Source: Mastigamoeba balamuthi
Lineage: Eukaryota; Evosea; Mastigamoebida; Mastigamoebidae
Direction of reading: 5' to 3'
NCBI GenBank assembly: GCA_902651635.1
Contig: CACRSC010000027.1
Span: forward strand, 122,488 to 186,487
Length of the DNA stretch: 64,000 nucleotides
Positions 1 through 11,900 of the stretch are shown in pieces (within the stretch, counting starts at the first letter, position 1; each line of letters starts with the position of its first letter). Below the pieces are notes generated by a model, which was not told where the DNA came from, searched no databases, and saw nothing but the letters and a program-made list of their open reading frames with translations. The translations under genes and the position numbers were made by a program.

Positions 1-215
1 AATGTGAGTACCAGGCCTCTGGTCCTCAGTTGCCCTCTTTCCAGGCACCTGCTGGTCCTCAGTGATCCCTCTCTCTACTTCTCTCACTTGAACGTTTTCT
101 GCTGCCCTGGCTGGGCTTCTCTCCCCCTAAAAGAGAAAACATGACCTGCCTGCCCTTTTGATGGCAGTTAACAATTGATTTCATTGTAGGTTTCTGTGGG
201 CAGGTAAGGGCTGCC
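1..215. other. left-edge sequence, unassigned
   Basis: No convincing coding region is visible. A possible splice donor (GTAAGG, about base 205) lies just before the palindrome array that follows, so the array may sit in an intron of something that starts left of the window. Confidence 0.3.
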
Positions 216-560
216 TAATTATGTAGCGGTGCATAGCGCATTTATGCATAGTGGCGCATAGCGCCTTCATATGTAGCGGTGCGTAGCGGACCCTGCCACA
301 GCGGTGTGTAGTGCAATGAATGAACTATGCAGCATAGCAGAGGGTTTGCTGCATGCCGCTACACTTGGTTCTGCTACGTGCCGCTACACTGATGCTGCTA
401 CATGCCGCTACAGCAGCACTGCGTAGCAGTGTGTAGTGGCATCAGTGTAGCGGCACGTAGTAGAACCATGCATAGCGGCATGCAGTGAACCCTCCACTAT
501 GCCACGTAGTTCATTCATTGTGCTACACACAGCTGCAGCAGGGTCCACTACGCACTGCTA
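216..560. repeat. GCTACG-class palindrome array 1
   Basis: This stretch is made almost wholly of degenerate units of GTAGCGG and its complement, which pair as imperfect palindromes around GCTACGYRGCGTAGC. Units run in both orientations, so the strand could fold into many hairpins. The right edge reads TTGCTTGACGTGAG, and similar CACGTCAAGC-type edges occur by the arrays near 22.83, 30.85 and 56.98 kb. The same array type recurs at 7.45, 22.3, 30.85, 31.9 and 32.6 kb. Confidence 0.8.
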
Positions 561-569
561 CGTTGCTTG

Positions 570-3500
570 ACGTGAGCAGCAGCAGCAGCGGCCAGCAAAA
601 CCGGTGGCTGTGACCTTAAGAGCTCAGCGGCAGGCTCACTCTCCTGTGCAGAAGCATCCTTGGCATCCGGCATTGGTGTGTTCTCAGTGGCAGACCCACC
701 AATCGAGGCACCAGAGGGAAGAATGACAGGAGAATGTTCCTGATGGTACTGTCAGACAGACTTTGAGTAAATGGCAACTTGCCTGGGACGCGGAAAGCGA
801 GGTAGTAGCCTCAGATGCAGAGATCAAACCATGGAGCTGAGGCGAGATGCTCTCCAGTTGGAAGGGAAACGAAGCAGCAGCCATAACAGAAGGCTGGTTG
901 GGGGGAACCATAACAGGAGCAGCAACTGCGAACAATAGAACATAAGAAAAGAAACAAGGCAGGGAGAGTACGAGAATCCGTGAGCATAGCCTGGGGCGAC
1001 CATAAAGCTAAATCCTCTTTCGTCTTGTGGATCAGTGCTGCAGAGGACTTGAAGAAACAGTGAAGGAGCCAGAAGTTCTCCTGCAAACACAGTTAGTCTG
1101 TTATTGCCAGCGATAAGAGAAAAAGGGAAAAACCGTTTCAAGCAGGATGTTGGTGTCATGGGTCGAAGTATGGGACAGCCTGTGGTATGATGCCTGGTTG
1201 CACAATGCAAACCGAAGTGTGCTAAGCCCGAACGGATTGCCTATCTCCACTATGTTGAAGTGGAAGAAGATGTCCTTGACATAGTTCGTCACTGCCGTCT
1301 CCTTGCTCCTTGGGCTGCAGTGGTGGTACACAGACAATAGTAGTTCTGCTATCATGTCATACTTGATGTGTGGCATCAAGGAGCAGTACAACTCCTCTGT
1401 TCTGTTGACTGGCATGCAGATGAAGGTTGTGTTGAGGCTGTCCAGGAAGGACTGTCGAGCTGCTGGGGTCAGGAAGTGGACTACGAGGTCGTAGTGGATC
1501 TTCTTATCCTTCTCCTGTGGCTTGAAAACGTTCTTGTTCTCTGGGAACAGCAGTATCACCAGAGTTGAGAACCATCTTCTCTTGAGTCTGGTATTCGAAG
1601 GCAGCGGAGGCGGATTCTGCAGTAGAGCAAGGCTGACCTGACCCGTGTGACTCAGACATACGCTCACAACTGCACACTCTGATTTAACTGTTAGGAATAA
1701 CAATTGAAAATGAACGGACCCTCTGGGTTCAGTAGCACTATCGCTTGGCTGAGAACCGTGTTCTGCTGCTGGTGCATGGCATCAACAAGAAGGTTCAGTT
1801 GGTACAGCTCGTGGATTGCTGTCCACTTGGTGCTCAGAGCCAATATGTTGGTGAAGCAGAGGTCCAGGGTTGCCAAGAACCTCTGAGCAATCGGTTCATA
1901 GACCTGTGGGACTGAGTACTAAGTACAGTCAATTAAGGAGTAATCAGACCTCGGCTGGGTAGAGGGCCTTGTTCCAGTTCAGCCTCTTCTTTTCCGACAG
2001 GTCAGCCAGCACAATCTTCTTCTCAATCACAGTGGACGCAAGGTTGACTTCCTCTGTAGTCTTTAGGCTCCCCCACATCACCGCAATTGTCACTGGGCCC
2101 CAGCCCCACATGGTGTCTGCAGTAGGGGCATCCTCACAGTCCATGAATTTGCCCTGCTGCAGGGCTGACCGGAGAACCTCGAGCTGTGTGCTGGAGAATG
2201 ACGATCTTTTCTGAGTAGCCATGTCTATGGCCCTCATCACGGTCTCGACCTTTTCAAACAAACTGGCAGCTGTCTTCATGGCGCTGTACAGCAGACGGGT
2301 TTGCTTCCTTGTCAGATGGCTCCCCAGCACCTTGCTGTAACAAATGTGAGTTGTACAGTTATAGCCAGTGATAACCTGATGAAGGACAAGACAGCCTCCA
2401 CGGGGTGCTTCCATAGGGATGTTATCTCAAATGAGGTGATCAAGACAGTGTCGATGCCAGGGATCTTGCTGACCTCGTCAAACAGCTTGTTCTGGTCCTC
2501 TGCACTTCACTCAATGATCTTCATTGCTTGCGATCAGGGACATCTTCTTGCAGTTCTGCTCAGACTTGAAGAAGTCGTTGTACAGCTAGTATGCTGTGAG
2601 AAGCCGTTGTGTGCACAAGTTGCACTCACTGCTCCCTTGCTCTGAAGCATAGCAACTATGTACTTGTCTGTTGCTGCCTTGCGCTTCGACTCCAAGCTCT
2701 TTTCCTGCTGTCTGAATACACCTCTGGACTTGCTGCTCTTCTGCTCCTGCTCGTTTTTCATCTTTCTTGAACTGGCTTCCGCGATTGCCTCAACAGCCTC
2801 TCCGTGCCTTGCAGAGTGGATCATTTGAGTAGCCCACTTGACATAGGTAAAGAAGTGGTCTGGGGCATGTATGTGTGTGGTAGCCTGAAGTCCATATGAC
2901 AGCGCAAGGATCTGGTCATCAGTGAGAACAATGTCAGTCATCACAATCTCCATAACTACGACCTTGCCCATTATCTCTCTCCTACACACAGTTAAGTTTT
3001 ATCACTGGTGATAAATTCGCACATGTCCGGGCGAGAAGCAATGAGACGCCGTGTGTTGCCATCCAGGCACATGTACCGCACTTCATCAAATGATGGTACA
3101 GTGAAATTGACGGCCTCTCCAGGTCTCTTGGTGTACACAACAGCCATGCTGCGGATATGGGAGACGTTCTTCTTGTCCGGAGCCCCAATCTCTAGAACTA
3201 CTACCTGCCCAGCGAATCTCATCCACCCACGGGACTTGATTTGTTTGGCAAGCATAGCCACTTGCGAGGAGTCTGCATCTCTAAGTACCCCTTTGCAAAC
3301 CCCGGTTTTTGCTATGGTCAAAATTGCACAAAAGTAGTATAATTTCTGGTTGAAAAACGTGTTTTAAACGAGAAAAATGAGCTGAAAACATGAAAATCAA
3401 TGGAAAAATGAGGTTTTACCAAAATCTGGAAAAATGAGAAAACAGGTACTTACTGTTGTTGATGTGGTCCCAGTGGACAATCCCCCACATGGAAGCCCCA

Positions 3501-3895
3501 CTCTTCAGAATTGCAGGGATGTCTCCAACTTGAAAGGGAACTGTTATCGGCAGAACACTCAGGGTTGGTGCGATGCCAAACAGCTTTGGCTGGACTACCG
3601 CTTTGTGTCGATTGCCCCCTTTGTCTCTTTAAGAAGCAGTGTTAAGACAAAGTTAGACTTTGTGACAATACCAGTTACAGTGTCAGGGAAGAGCAGCAGA
3701 AGTAGTCAGCGATTGAAGTTGTTCTTCGCCTCCATCATCACTATGTGGCTTTGCTCGATGCTCTTGCGCACTTCCTTCACCTGCTCTTCTCGCTCCTTCT
3801 TCCTTTCCTCCTTCTTCTTCTCCAAGGCTTCCTTCTTTCAGTCTGCCTCTATTGTGAAGAAGGACTCTTCCTTCTTCTTTCTCTTCTTCATTTGG
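570..3895 (-). CDS. Element I partner gene, function unknown (multi-exon)
   Basis: I do not recognise this protein. On - it begins near 3895 with a Lys/Glu-rich stretch (MKKRKKKEESFF, then a run rich in KKKEERKK) likely to form a charged helix. It continues through exons at about 3321-3023, 2981-2376, 2334-1940 and 1700-1140, and a last part to about 570 rich in Ala and Ser. Two introns are clear, 2982-3022 and 2335-2375, each 41 bases with GT...AG ends and one copy of the Element I palindrome. Some internal stops and frame changes suggest decay or missed introns. It sits head-to-head with the transposase gene, as many eukaryotic DNA transposons pair a transposase with a DNA-binding helper. 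Relics of the same exons occur at 59.3-59.8 kb. Confidence 0.5.
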
Positions 3896-4390
3896 TTGTC
3901 TCCAACTGTTTTCGGATGAGATCGGTCTATCAGTCTAACTTAATCGCCGGCGATTAGATTGTGTAGCAATAACAAAGACTTAACAGCATTGTGCAAACCA
4001 TTATTACTCATTAATTCTTTATTGTTGGTGATAAAGTATGCAGATATACAGCTACAATAAGACCAAAAATATTTGTGAATAATAACAAGCATCTTATCAC
4101 TGGCAATAACTTACTTTAGTCTCTCACAAAGGTGTTTATCGCTGGTGATAAAACTGAGCAACAAAGATATTTAGTGATGATGTCACGTTTTACGTCAAGC
4201 ACAAGAAATTTTAAGATTTTATTCATTTTATAAGTATTCCTCTGGGAGTGAGGTGCCGTACGTTGACTAGAAGGTCCACCTGCTACTTGAAGGGTAAGTT
4301 ATAATAATGAATCTATTTGAATATCTTTAGATATTTCTAATATCTAATAATATCTAGATTTTTATAACTTTTATCATCGGTGATTAAAAC
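3896..4390. promoter_or_regulatory. spacer between the divergent Element I genes
   Basis: This AT-rich stretch separates the two start regions and must hold both promoters. It contains five class-a palindromes (near 3945, 4022, 4092, 4138, 4373). A candidate leader intron starts with GTAAGT at about 4291, and the same place in the 63.4-kb relative reads GTGAGT. No TATA box can be assigned with confidence because the whole region is AT-rich. Confidence 0.45.
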
Positions 4391-4402
4391 CCCCACCTGC
4401 AC

Positions 4403-7131
4403 ATGAATACCTTGGGTATCATTCTGTCTACTATTTTGCCATTTCTGAATATATTCGAAGTGCCTCTTCCTCTGCTACCAGTTGTGTATCGTACCATCAC
4501 TGCAGCAGCCTGTCCCATAGTCCAGCTCACTGGGAATCTTCCCTCAGCAACAGGGACATGTTCCATAGCCCAGAGTATGCAGAGGCTGTTCACTTGCTGC
4601 ACTCCAATCTACCCTCACTAACACTCTTGGATGCCTTTAAGTTCTCACCAACAAGTGACGCAACCGGTCTTGCCCTCTGTGCGTTCAATCACTGGTGATA
4701 AAACTCTAACCATAATTTCAGAGGCCCTCGAGGGCATTTACGACATCAATCGCTACCACCAAGTCCTTCTTACTTGCGCTCACACTGATCGGCTTTGCCT
4801 ATCTGCCAAGGACATAGCAGATGATCCAGATCACTTTGTGATTTGCTGCCAGCTGAAGAAGCTGCAGAGCGACTCTCTGCTAGACAACCTGATTAACATG
4901 ATGCTTAGGTCATGTTGCACCTTCTTCTGCACCCTGCGACTTACTCCTCTCACTGTCATAGAGCTCCAAAGGTTCTGGCTCTCAATGTCCACTGCAGAGA
5001 CAGCAGCTGTGCTATTCAGCCAGTCGCAATACAGACAGATCTGGTCTGGTCTTACAATGTATCCAGTAGACCCACAGCAGATTGCATACATTTGCCTTAA
5101 TGACTTCATCACTGTCACTGGACTGTCGTGCAACACGTGCACGTCTCACTTCTGCTCTGATTCGATTGAGTACAAGCTTATTGCCAGCGATAGTCTTACT
5201 TTTCATTCCAGGCCCAATCCTATGAATTCAGTTGCCCTCAAGAGCTCTCTCATTCGCACTTACATCGCCTCCAACATTGTCACACAAGGCAGCTTTCACC
5301 CTGAGTCCGACCTCATCGCCAATCATCAGTGCATATATCTACTCACGGGCCAATCATGTGTCTGCTTCTGGATAGACTTGCTCAGCGACCTCATGGTTCA
5401 GGGTATGCCCATCGACAGCTTTCCCAGTGTCATTCTGTTTTATCATGTGTGGCAGAACGATTTCCCTTGGCTTAAATGCATAAGTAGAAAGGGTGATCAC
5501 AGGGTCTGTCAGCAGTGCACCCAGTACTGGAACGGCCTTCTTAATTCAGATGATCTTATCCACCTCACTGCCCTCCATGAAGACCAGAGATGGCATCATA
5601 ATGACTTTAAAAACGAACACACATTTGTCAACCAGCAGGTGATCAAGTGCCAAGCAGACACTGCCAATTGTTGGTGCTTGATCATAGACGGCATGACTGC
5701 ACCTACTCTTCCGTGTCTCCGCCAGAACTACAGCAACTGAAGCAGCCTACAGTGCCCCTCCCTTCTGGTGATGGGGGTGCTGGACATTATGTTTCACTCG
5801 GTGAAGTACTGCCTCTCCATGTCTGGCCTTTGGCCCAAGAATCAGGACCTTGTCTGCACTACTCTGCTGATGCATATAGTAGAGCATCTGAGGCAGCATT
5901 TCACGTTCCACTCTCGTCGCCTGACCCTAGTGCTGGACAACCCAGAGAACCAAAACAAGAACAACGTGGTCATGGCCACCCTGGGCTTCCTGGTGCACTG
6001 CGGGTTTGTTGATGAAGCGTTTGTTTTCTACCAGCTTACAGGGCACACACACAACGAGCTGGACCAGTGCTTTAGCAGCCCCTCCAAGTACTTCCGCCAC
6101 AACAACATAATGTCCATGCCAGAGGTGCCTGAGGTGTTCACCATCTCCTGGGCCAAGCGGAGCTTCCTGAAGCAGTTCAAAGTCCAGACGACCTACCTTA
6201 ATAGGTGTTACATGCTGGCCAGCTTCTTCGAGGCCTCTATCATCAACTACCCATCCCTGGGAGAGCTTCATGGATTTCACATCTACGAGGCTCTTATTGG
6301 TGGTGTTTCCCTGCCAGTGTACACGTACCGCACATACAACTGGGGCCACGAGTGGTCAGAGACTGCCAGGCCCATTTTCTTCATGTTTCCGCCAGAATCT
6401 GTTGTGATGCGGCACGAGGCCAACTGGAATTGGTTTGATAGGAATGCTGTGACAGCATTCCTGCAGCAGGGACGGCTGCAGTTCACTGCAGTATCAGCTG
6501 CTTGGTGGCAGACTCTGCTGGACAGAGAGGACGTTCGCAACCAGACCTTTGTTGATCCACTGGTACATATCGTTTCTACTTTTGTATCTCATTATTGCTG
6601 GCGATAAGACTGAGCAGGGTAACGATGTGTTCACAACATTGTTTCTAAGGTCACTCAAAGCACTGCTGGACCCGAGCATTCTCTGTGCACCAGCGATTGC
6701 ACCGTACCTCTCAATGGCCCTGAGACCTAAGAAGAAGGCACAGCTACCATCCTCAGATCCCGGGGATCAGCTGCTGCTTGTTGAAGGGCACCTCGCAGTG
6801 TTCAGGGCATCCCACATTCTGTGTAGTGCAGAACATTGAGCCGGTGGGACTGGTCCCAGCTAATTCACTTGTTACTGTATGGGAGTCCCTGTGTGATAGC
6901 AGATGGAACATAGAGCAACTGGGGCCACATGTTGTGATATGCCGTTCCTGCATACTGATGAGCTACAAACTGACTTCTCGCAAGTCGCTGATAACGAGAA
7001 GAGGTATGCTTCAGCAGTGGGTGATAGCCAAGGCCAGTAAGTTTCTGGTAACATTAACATCTACAGACACTGAGTTCATTCGGCCAGGTCAATTTGAGAC
7101 CTGGCTCGCATCACACTCTGATTCACACTGA
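4403..7131 (+). CDS. DUF7869-like transposase of Element I
   Basis: The likely start is ATG 4403 (MNTLG); the matching part of the 63.5-kb relative keeps MNTFG and EVPLSLLPIAYHIIT. Coding sequence continues across introns near 4679-4721, 5170-5211 and 6563-6617, each with one class-a palindrome. The diagnostic stretch is at about 5935-6100: VLDNPENQNKNN, then about 30 residues later GHTHNELDQCFS. This D-N ... G-H-T-H-x-x-x-D pattern is typical of DUF7869 proteins, which occur as transposase-like genes in many protists and animals. The end is TGA at about 7131, followed by TAAATAAATT as a polyadenylation signal. A stop near 5740 and frame changes near 4620 and 6840 mean that the copy is probably not fully intact. 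Catalytic residues beyond those named are not assigned. Confidence 0.65.
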
Positions 7132-7449
7132 CACAAAGTCTAAATAAATTATTACTTTGTTGTTACAATATTGTTCTCTTCCTCACTTGCTGTTCTTCTA
7201 CATATGTTTTACCTTTATCACTGGCAATTAATTTGTTCAAATTTGAACCGTGTTTTTTCATTTATCTCTGCCTTCTTTTTCTTGTTTTTCTGCCTCCAAA
7301 TTCACCCTCATTCTTTTCAAATTATGATGTTCTTTTTCTATCATCGTTTTTTTCGTCATTGCTCTCTCTTTTTTGTTACTTTTTGCTGTTTTCTGATTTT
7401 TCCTTTTTCAAATTTTTAACAGTTTTTGTAATTCGTTTTAACCTCTGTT
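7132..7449. repeat. right terminal region of Element I
   Basis: This is a T-rich 3' region with the polyadenylation signal, a class-a palindrome near 7214 and the terminal CCTCTGTT. It aligns almost base for base with 63620-63947 and, inverted near the tip, with 58506-58620, which defines the family's ends as AACAGAGGTTAAAACG. Confidence 0.8.
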
Positions 7450-7850
7450 TGTAGTGGAAGCAACTGTGCTACATGCCTCTATACAGACCTCCACTACGCA
7501 TTGTAACTGAAGCAGAAATGCATAGTGGCATGTCAAAAGGTGTGTAGTGACATGTAGTGGAGCATGTGTGTAGTGGCACGTAGTGGACCCTCATGTAGTG
7601 ATGTAGCAGAGGAAGTGTGTAGCGGCACATAGCAAACCCACATGTAGTGGCACATAGTGGAGGAAGTGTGTAGCCATACGTAGCAGACCCACATGTAGTG
7701 GCATGTAGCAGAGGATTGGTGTAGCTGTGCATAGTGGACCCATGGATAGTGATGTGTAGTGAAAGGCTGAGTTGCAACAGTGTAGCAGAGGCTGCGGAGT
7801 GGCATGTAGCAGAATTCTATGTGATTCAGTGGCAGATAGTTATTTAGTTT
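7450..7850. repeat. GCTACG-class palindrome array 2
   Basis: Degenerate GTAGYGG units in both orientations start directly at the right end of Element I, so Element I seems to have inserted into an array of this kind. The array precedes the zinc-finger exon at 7.9 kb, the same position as array 4 before the copy at 31.4 kb. Confidence 0.75.
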
Positions 7851-7879
7851 ACATTATTCGCATGCTATGCTAGCTGGAC

Positions 7880-8868
7880 AGACAGGTGAGCAGCAATGCA
7901 GAGAGAAGCAGGTTCTCAGGAAGCCACAGCAGATGAGCCTTGTGCACAGATGGCATCCAGGCAACATCAGAGAGATGTTGCCTGGGAGCACATGACATAC
8001 TGCTGCAGTGCATGTGACAGGTACTACACATCGCAGTATCATCTGCAGAGGGCTGAACACATGGGCAGTCACCATCGCCCCGAGAAATGGAATGCAACAT
8101 CAGGCAGATGGTCTGCTCTGTTCGTTGCAGACAGGGCAGCTGCCTGAAGCCAGGCCAAAGCAGCAGAGAACAAACGCCAGTTTGTTGTGGACAGCACAGG
8201 TATTTTATTGAGAACACTATTCAATTCAAATCACATTATTAACAATTATAAGAGCAGCAAAGAGAGAGTGGAGCCACATCAGCCAGTCCAGGCAGTTTGC
8301 TGCCATAGTGGCCGAGGCAGCAATGGAGGGCATGCTGGATGAGGGACATCAGCCGAGGACAGCCCATGAAGAGGAAGCACCACAGCTGGAAGGAGACAAG
8401 GGTCGTTGTGGGAAAACGGCAGAGGACAGCTGCCTTGTGCCTAGGCAGCCAGGTCGAACAGGAGGGAAGCTCGGACAGCTCATCAGAGAACAGCAAGGTG
8501 GAAGAGGGAGAGGACGGCTTGTCACTACAGAAGGAGAAGCTGAGCGTCATCAGGCATGAGTGCTCAATGGAGCCAAAGTACGACTGTGTGACAGCACCCC
8601 AGACCAGTGTGCAGACACAGAGAGAGTACCAGGAGAGAAGGACAGAGCTGCAGGAGGCAGAGAGCAGCACAGAGGAGAGGTACAATCAGGCCCTAGAACA
8701 TCCAGGATCTGGAGACTACCTGCTGGGACCAGTACTGGAAATGGTACAGTAGCCCCTGGAAGCCCTGCCTCTGGCCACATCCCCAGGGCCCATAGCACCT
8801 CAGCTGCATATCTCACGGAAAGTCCTTCTGAGCAAGAGCTCCAAATGTTTAAAATGAATTCATCTGTA
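7880..8868 (+). pseudogene. zinc-finger element gene, copy 1 (decayed)
   Basis: The first part (about 7896-8199) encodes a single C2H2-like finger, CSACDRYYTSQYHLQRAEHM, followed by HRPEKWNATSGRWS. The intron 8200-8308 (GTATTT...CCATAG) matches the intron after the same exon in copy 4. The next exon encodes a Ser/Glu-rich segment and a coiled-coil-like part (QKEKLSVI, EYQERRTELQEAESS, ALEHPGSGDYL) that aligns with copy 4 at 50.1-50.4 kb. An in-frame stop lies in the finger exon where the other copies have Trp, and another lies after EMVQ (8752). Homology fades after about 8830, and AATAAA lies near 8902. The function is unknown; a DNA-binding element protein is likely. Confidence 0.6.
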
Positions 8869-8939
8869 TAAATGCAACTGTAAATAAGTTCCAGAAGTAT
8901 TCAATAAAAAGTGCTACTTTCATAAAAGAGACACGTGCC

Positions 8940-11900
8940 CTACAAGCTCCTACAAGCTGATGTCAACCACACTGTCTGTGCCAAGCACCCCCAAGAAGGG
9001 GAAGCCCGAGGTATGTTATTGCATTTGCTTCACCAACACTTGTTCTCCTTCTCAAGCATCCCCATCCCACCGAGTTTGAAGTTGAATATGCCCTATACCA
9101 ACAGTATATGTGCTGTGTTGCACAGCGTGAGCATGAGAGGCTGGGTGTGCCTACATCCCCCGATCAAGCCCCTGCACCACAGGCCTCAATGACACGCTGT
9201 TCTGGTGAGTTCTTTCCTCTTCAAACACACAATCATCTGCTGGCACACACTATGTGCTGGTGGTTTAATTCTGTACCAGCAGCAGTACCGGTGGTACATA
9301 GTATATGCTGCTGGCACATACTTAAGCCAGCCATTATGCCGCCGGCATATAATTATATGCCATCGGCATATAATTATATGCTGCCAGCATATAACTATAA
9401 GCCACCGGCATAATATTATATACCACTGGCATATAATTAAATGCCACTGGCACATAATTATATGCTGGCAGCACATAACTATAAGCCACTGGCACAATCA
9501 CTGGCACCGCATCCCTTTACAACCTGACATTATTTCTGTTATACAAGTGGTTTCCATGACCACTCCTGCAGCCCCAGTTGAACGCGAGGTCATGGCAGCA
9601 GCAGCAGTACCAGTCACTGAGCCCGAGCTGTCTCCCGAGCCCCAGCAGCAGGAGGACATTAAGCCAGAGAAGGCGAACGAGCAGCTGATGGAGCAGGACA
9701 AGAAGACTGAGCAGCAGGATGGTGACACCGAGCAGCAGGATGATGCAGAGGCTGAGCAGCAGGACGAGCAGCAGGACAAGCAGGAGAAGAACGTGGGGGA
9801 TGAGCAACAGGACCAGGAGGGGGACGAGGATGACAGCAACAGTGGGGGGGCCCTAGTGCTGAGCCCACCAGCATGCAGGCCCAGAACGTAGGATGGCCTG
9901 CTTCCTCTGATGCCAGGGAGCTGCAGCCGTGGCAGAAGCCCCGGCCCTGGCCTGCTTCCTCAGCTTCCTGCGACTGGAGGGCATTCCAGGGTGCTGGGGT
10001 GTGCACCAGGCAGCAGGTTGCTGCCTTGGACCCCCGTGTGGCGGGTCGCCCAGCAGAGTGCTCTGAGCACGAATGGGCTGACCTCATGGCCCTGTACCCT
10101 CAACCACACCCTGGAGACATCACTATGGATAGCAGCACAATTCCCAAGGAAGCCAGTGCCAGAGCAGTACACATTTCATTCTCAATTCTGATGTCTGACC
10201 AATCGAAACAGACTGGGATATACCTGCCAGTGATCAGGTCAATGACTGTCCCGTCTGGCAGTGTGTACTGGGCCTTTGTGGAGGACCAGTGGACTCTCAT
10301 CGTTCTCCTCAACCTCATCATTCTGGTCAATACCAGAATGAAGAAGCAGTTGAGCTGCCTCGTCCTTAACCTGGCGTTTTCAGTTGCTGGTATGCAGAAG
10401 AAGAACACAGTGATCAGCATCCCCTGTGGTGCTGTAAGGCACCCTGTTGTGCTGACAGCATGGCAGTGCTTCTACATTGACTACATTCTGCGCAACAGTG
10501 AGGGCACAATCAATTTGTATGTATTTCCTGTCTTCCTTGTTGCTTTCCTCCCTCGTCCTCTTCCTGTCTTTACCTTGTATTTCAATTGCTTTCATCATTT
10601 TTATGACTTTGCTGTTACTTTTCGTTTATATGCCACCGGCATATAGAAAAAGACACTGGCATAACCAATCTAACTCACATTTCAGCCCACTGCTGCAGCA
10701 GTACAGGCAGGCAACAACACTGAAGGTACGCAAGCAGTACGATGACACTGTTGTGCAGGCCTCCATCAATGCCATCTCCACCCTGACCAGGAACAGGGTC
10801 ATTCCAACCATGGGCGAGGCAGTTCAGACAAGGACTGACTGCCTGGAGGTGATGTACTTCACCACGCCATTCTGGGACCTGACGGAGAAGACCGTACAGA
10901 ATGCAATGATGACACTTACTGCTGTTGCAGCTGAGGTGCGTCGCCTCAGCTGCCTCAGTGCAAGGGGGCGTGCCATGTATGGCCCTAAAGCCATGCTGAA
11001 TGCTGTGAGAAGCATCAAGGACAAGATCAAGGGAGTGAAGCAGGCCAGCAAGGAAACGTCCTCTGCATCTGCTGACAAGGCAGAGAGCTCGAGCTCCGAG
11101 TCCATTGGCAAGCTGCAAGGCAAGAAGGTGGTGGAGTGCAACAGGGACGATGACCAGGAGGAGCACAAGGAGAAGACAATGACATGCAAGAGGACGAGGG
11201 AGGAAAGCAACAAGGAGTACGTGGCTCCAGCTGCACCAGCTGCACTGCATCGTCTTCTTCCTCATTCACCTTTGAAGATCCAGCGGTGTCTGGCACCAGC
11301 CCCAGCAGCAGCAGCAGCAGTAGCAACAGCGGCAGCACCAGCAGACCACGAGATGCTTAGGCCCCTGGTGCTCCAGCAAAGCACCCATGGTGGTCTCAGC
11401 AGCCCACAGAGGCCTGGGACATCAACGACATTGACACCATGACTCTTCAGGATGCTCGCACAGCCCTGCACCAGGCCATGAGCAATGCTGTAAGTTAAAT
11501 TTCCTCCCCTTTATTCATTCACTAACACACATTTTATAGAACGGCGGCATATAATTATATGCCAGCGGCATATAATTATATGCCAGCGGCATATAATTAT
11601 TTGACACAACCTCTACTAATCGTTGTATACCACAGAAAGAGCATGAGGAGACTCTGCAGGCAGCACTGCAGTCAATACAGTCCCTTAACGCACGTGCAAA
11701 GGACCTGATAGCACTGAATCAAAAATCTCAGGACGAGGTGAAGAGGCTGACTGCCGAAATCGCCTCTGCTGCTGAACCAGGTCTCCTCGTTCCAGCACAG
11801 CAGCAGGACCAGATCATCAAGGGCTTGGAGGCTGCCAGGGCCAAGTTAAAGGAGAAGATTGCCACGTACAAGAAGGAGCAGATCAGGGTGACCAACAAGC

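Larger units (their letters stand above)
1090..7230. repeat. class-a palindromes TTATCRCYGGYGATAA scattered through Element I
   Basis: Copies lie near 1109, 2363, 3001, 3945, 4022, 4092, 4138, 4373, 4688, 5180, 6595 and 7214. Those inside genes fall in short introns: 2335-2375, 2982-3022, 4679-4721, 5170-5211 and 6563-6617 (41, 41, 43, 42 and 55 bases). Five lie in or beside the spacer between the divergent genes and one near the right end. I see no copy in a confident exon. Related copies occur in the 58.5-63.9 kb relative near 58725, 59470, 59782, 59820, 63468 and 63718. Confidence 0.8.
570..7449. mobile_element. Element I: large DNA transposon with DUF7869-like transposase (left end not seen)
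   Basis: The right end is defined by CCTCTGTT at 7442-7449, which matches both ends of the related element at 58506-63947. Just outside lies TGTA, the expected position of the 4-base target duplication. The left terminus AACAGAGG is not found in the window; it lies outside or is lost, and array 1 may interrupt it. The element carries two divergent genes, a transposase on + (from about 4.4 kb) and a partner gene on - (from about 3.9 kb). Their introns and the spacer between them carry the palindrome TTATCRCYGGYGATAA. A 4-base duplication is known for Sola-type elements among others; assignment to Sola is only a possibility. Confidence 0.7.

Noticed and set aside
216-560. CRISPR-like array
   Set aside because: Units are degenerate, occur in both orientations, have no constant spacer length, and the genome is eukaryotic with introns.
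9498-9839. Ser/Cys-rich minus-strand frame
   Set aside because: It is the complement of the Gln/Glu-rich coding stretch on +, which joins in phase to downstream exons.
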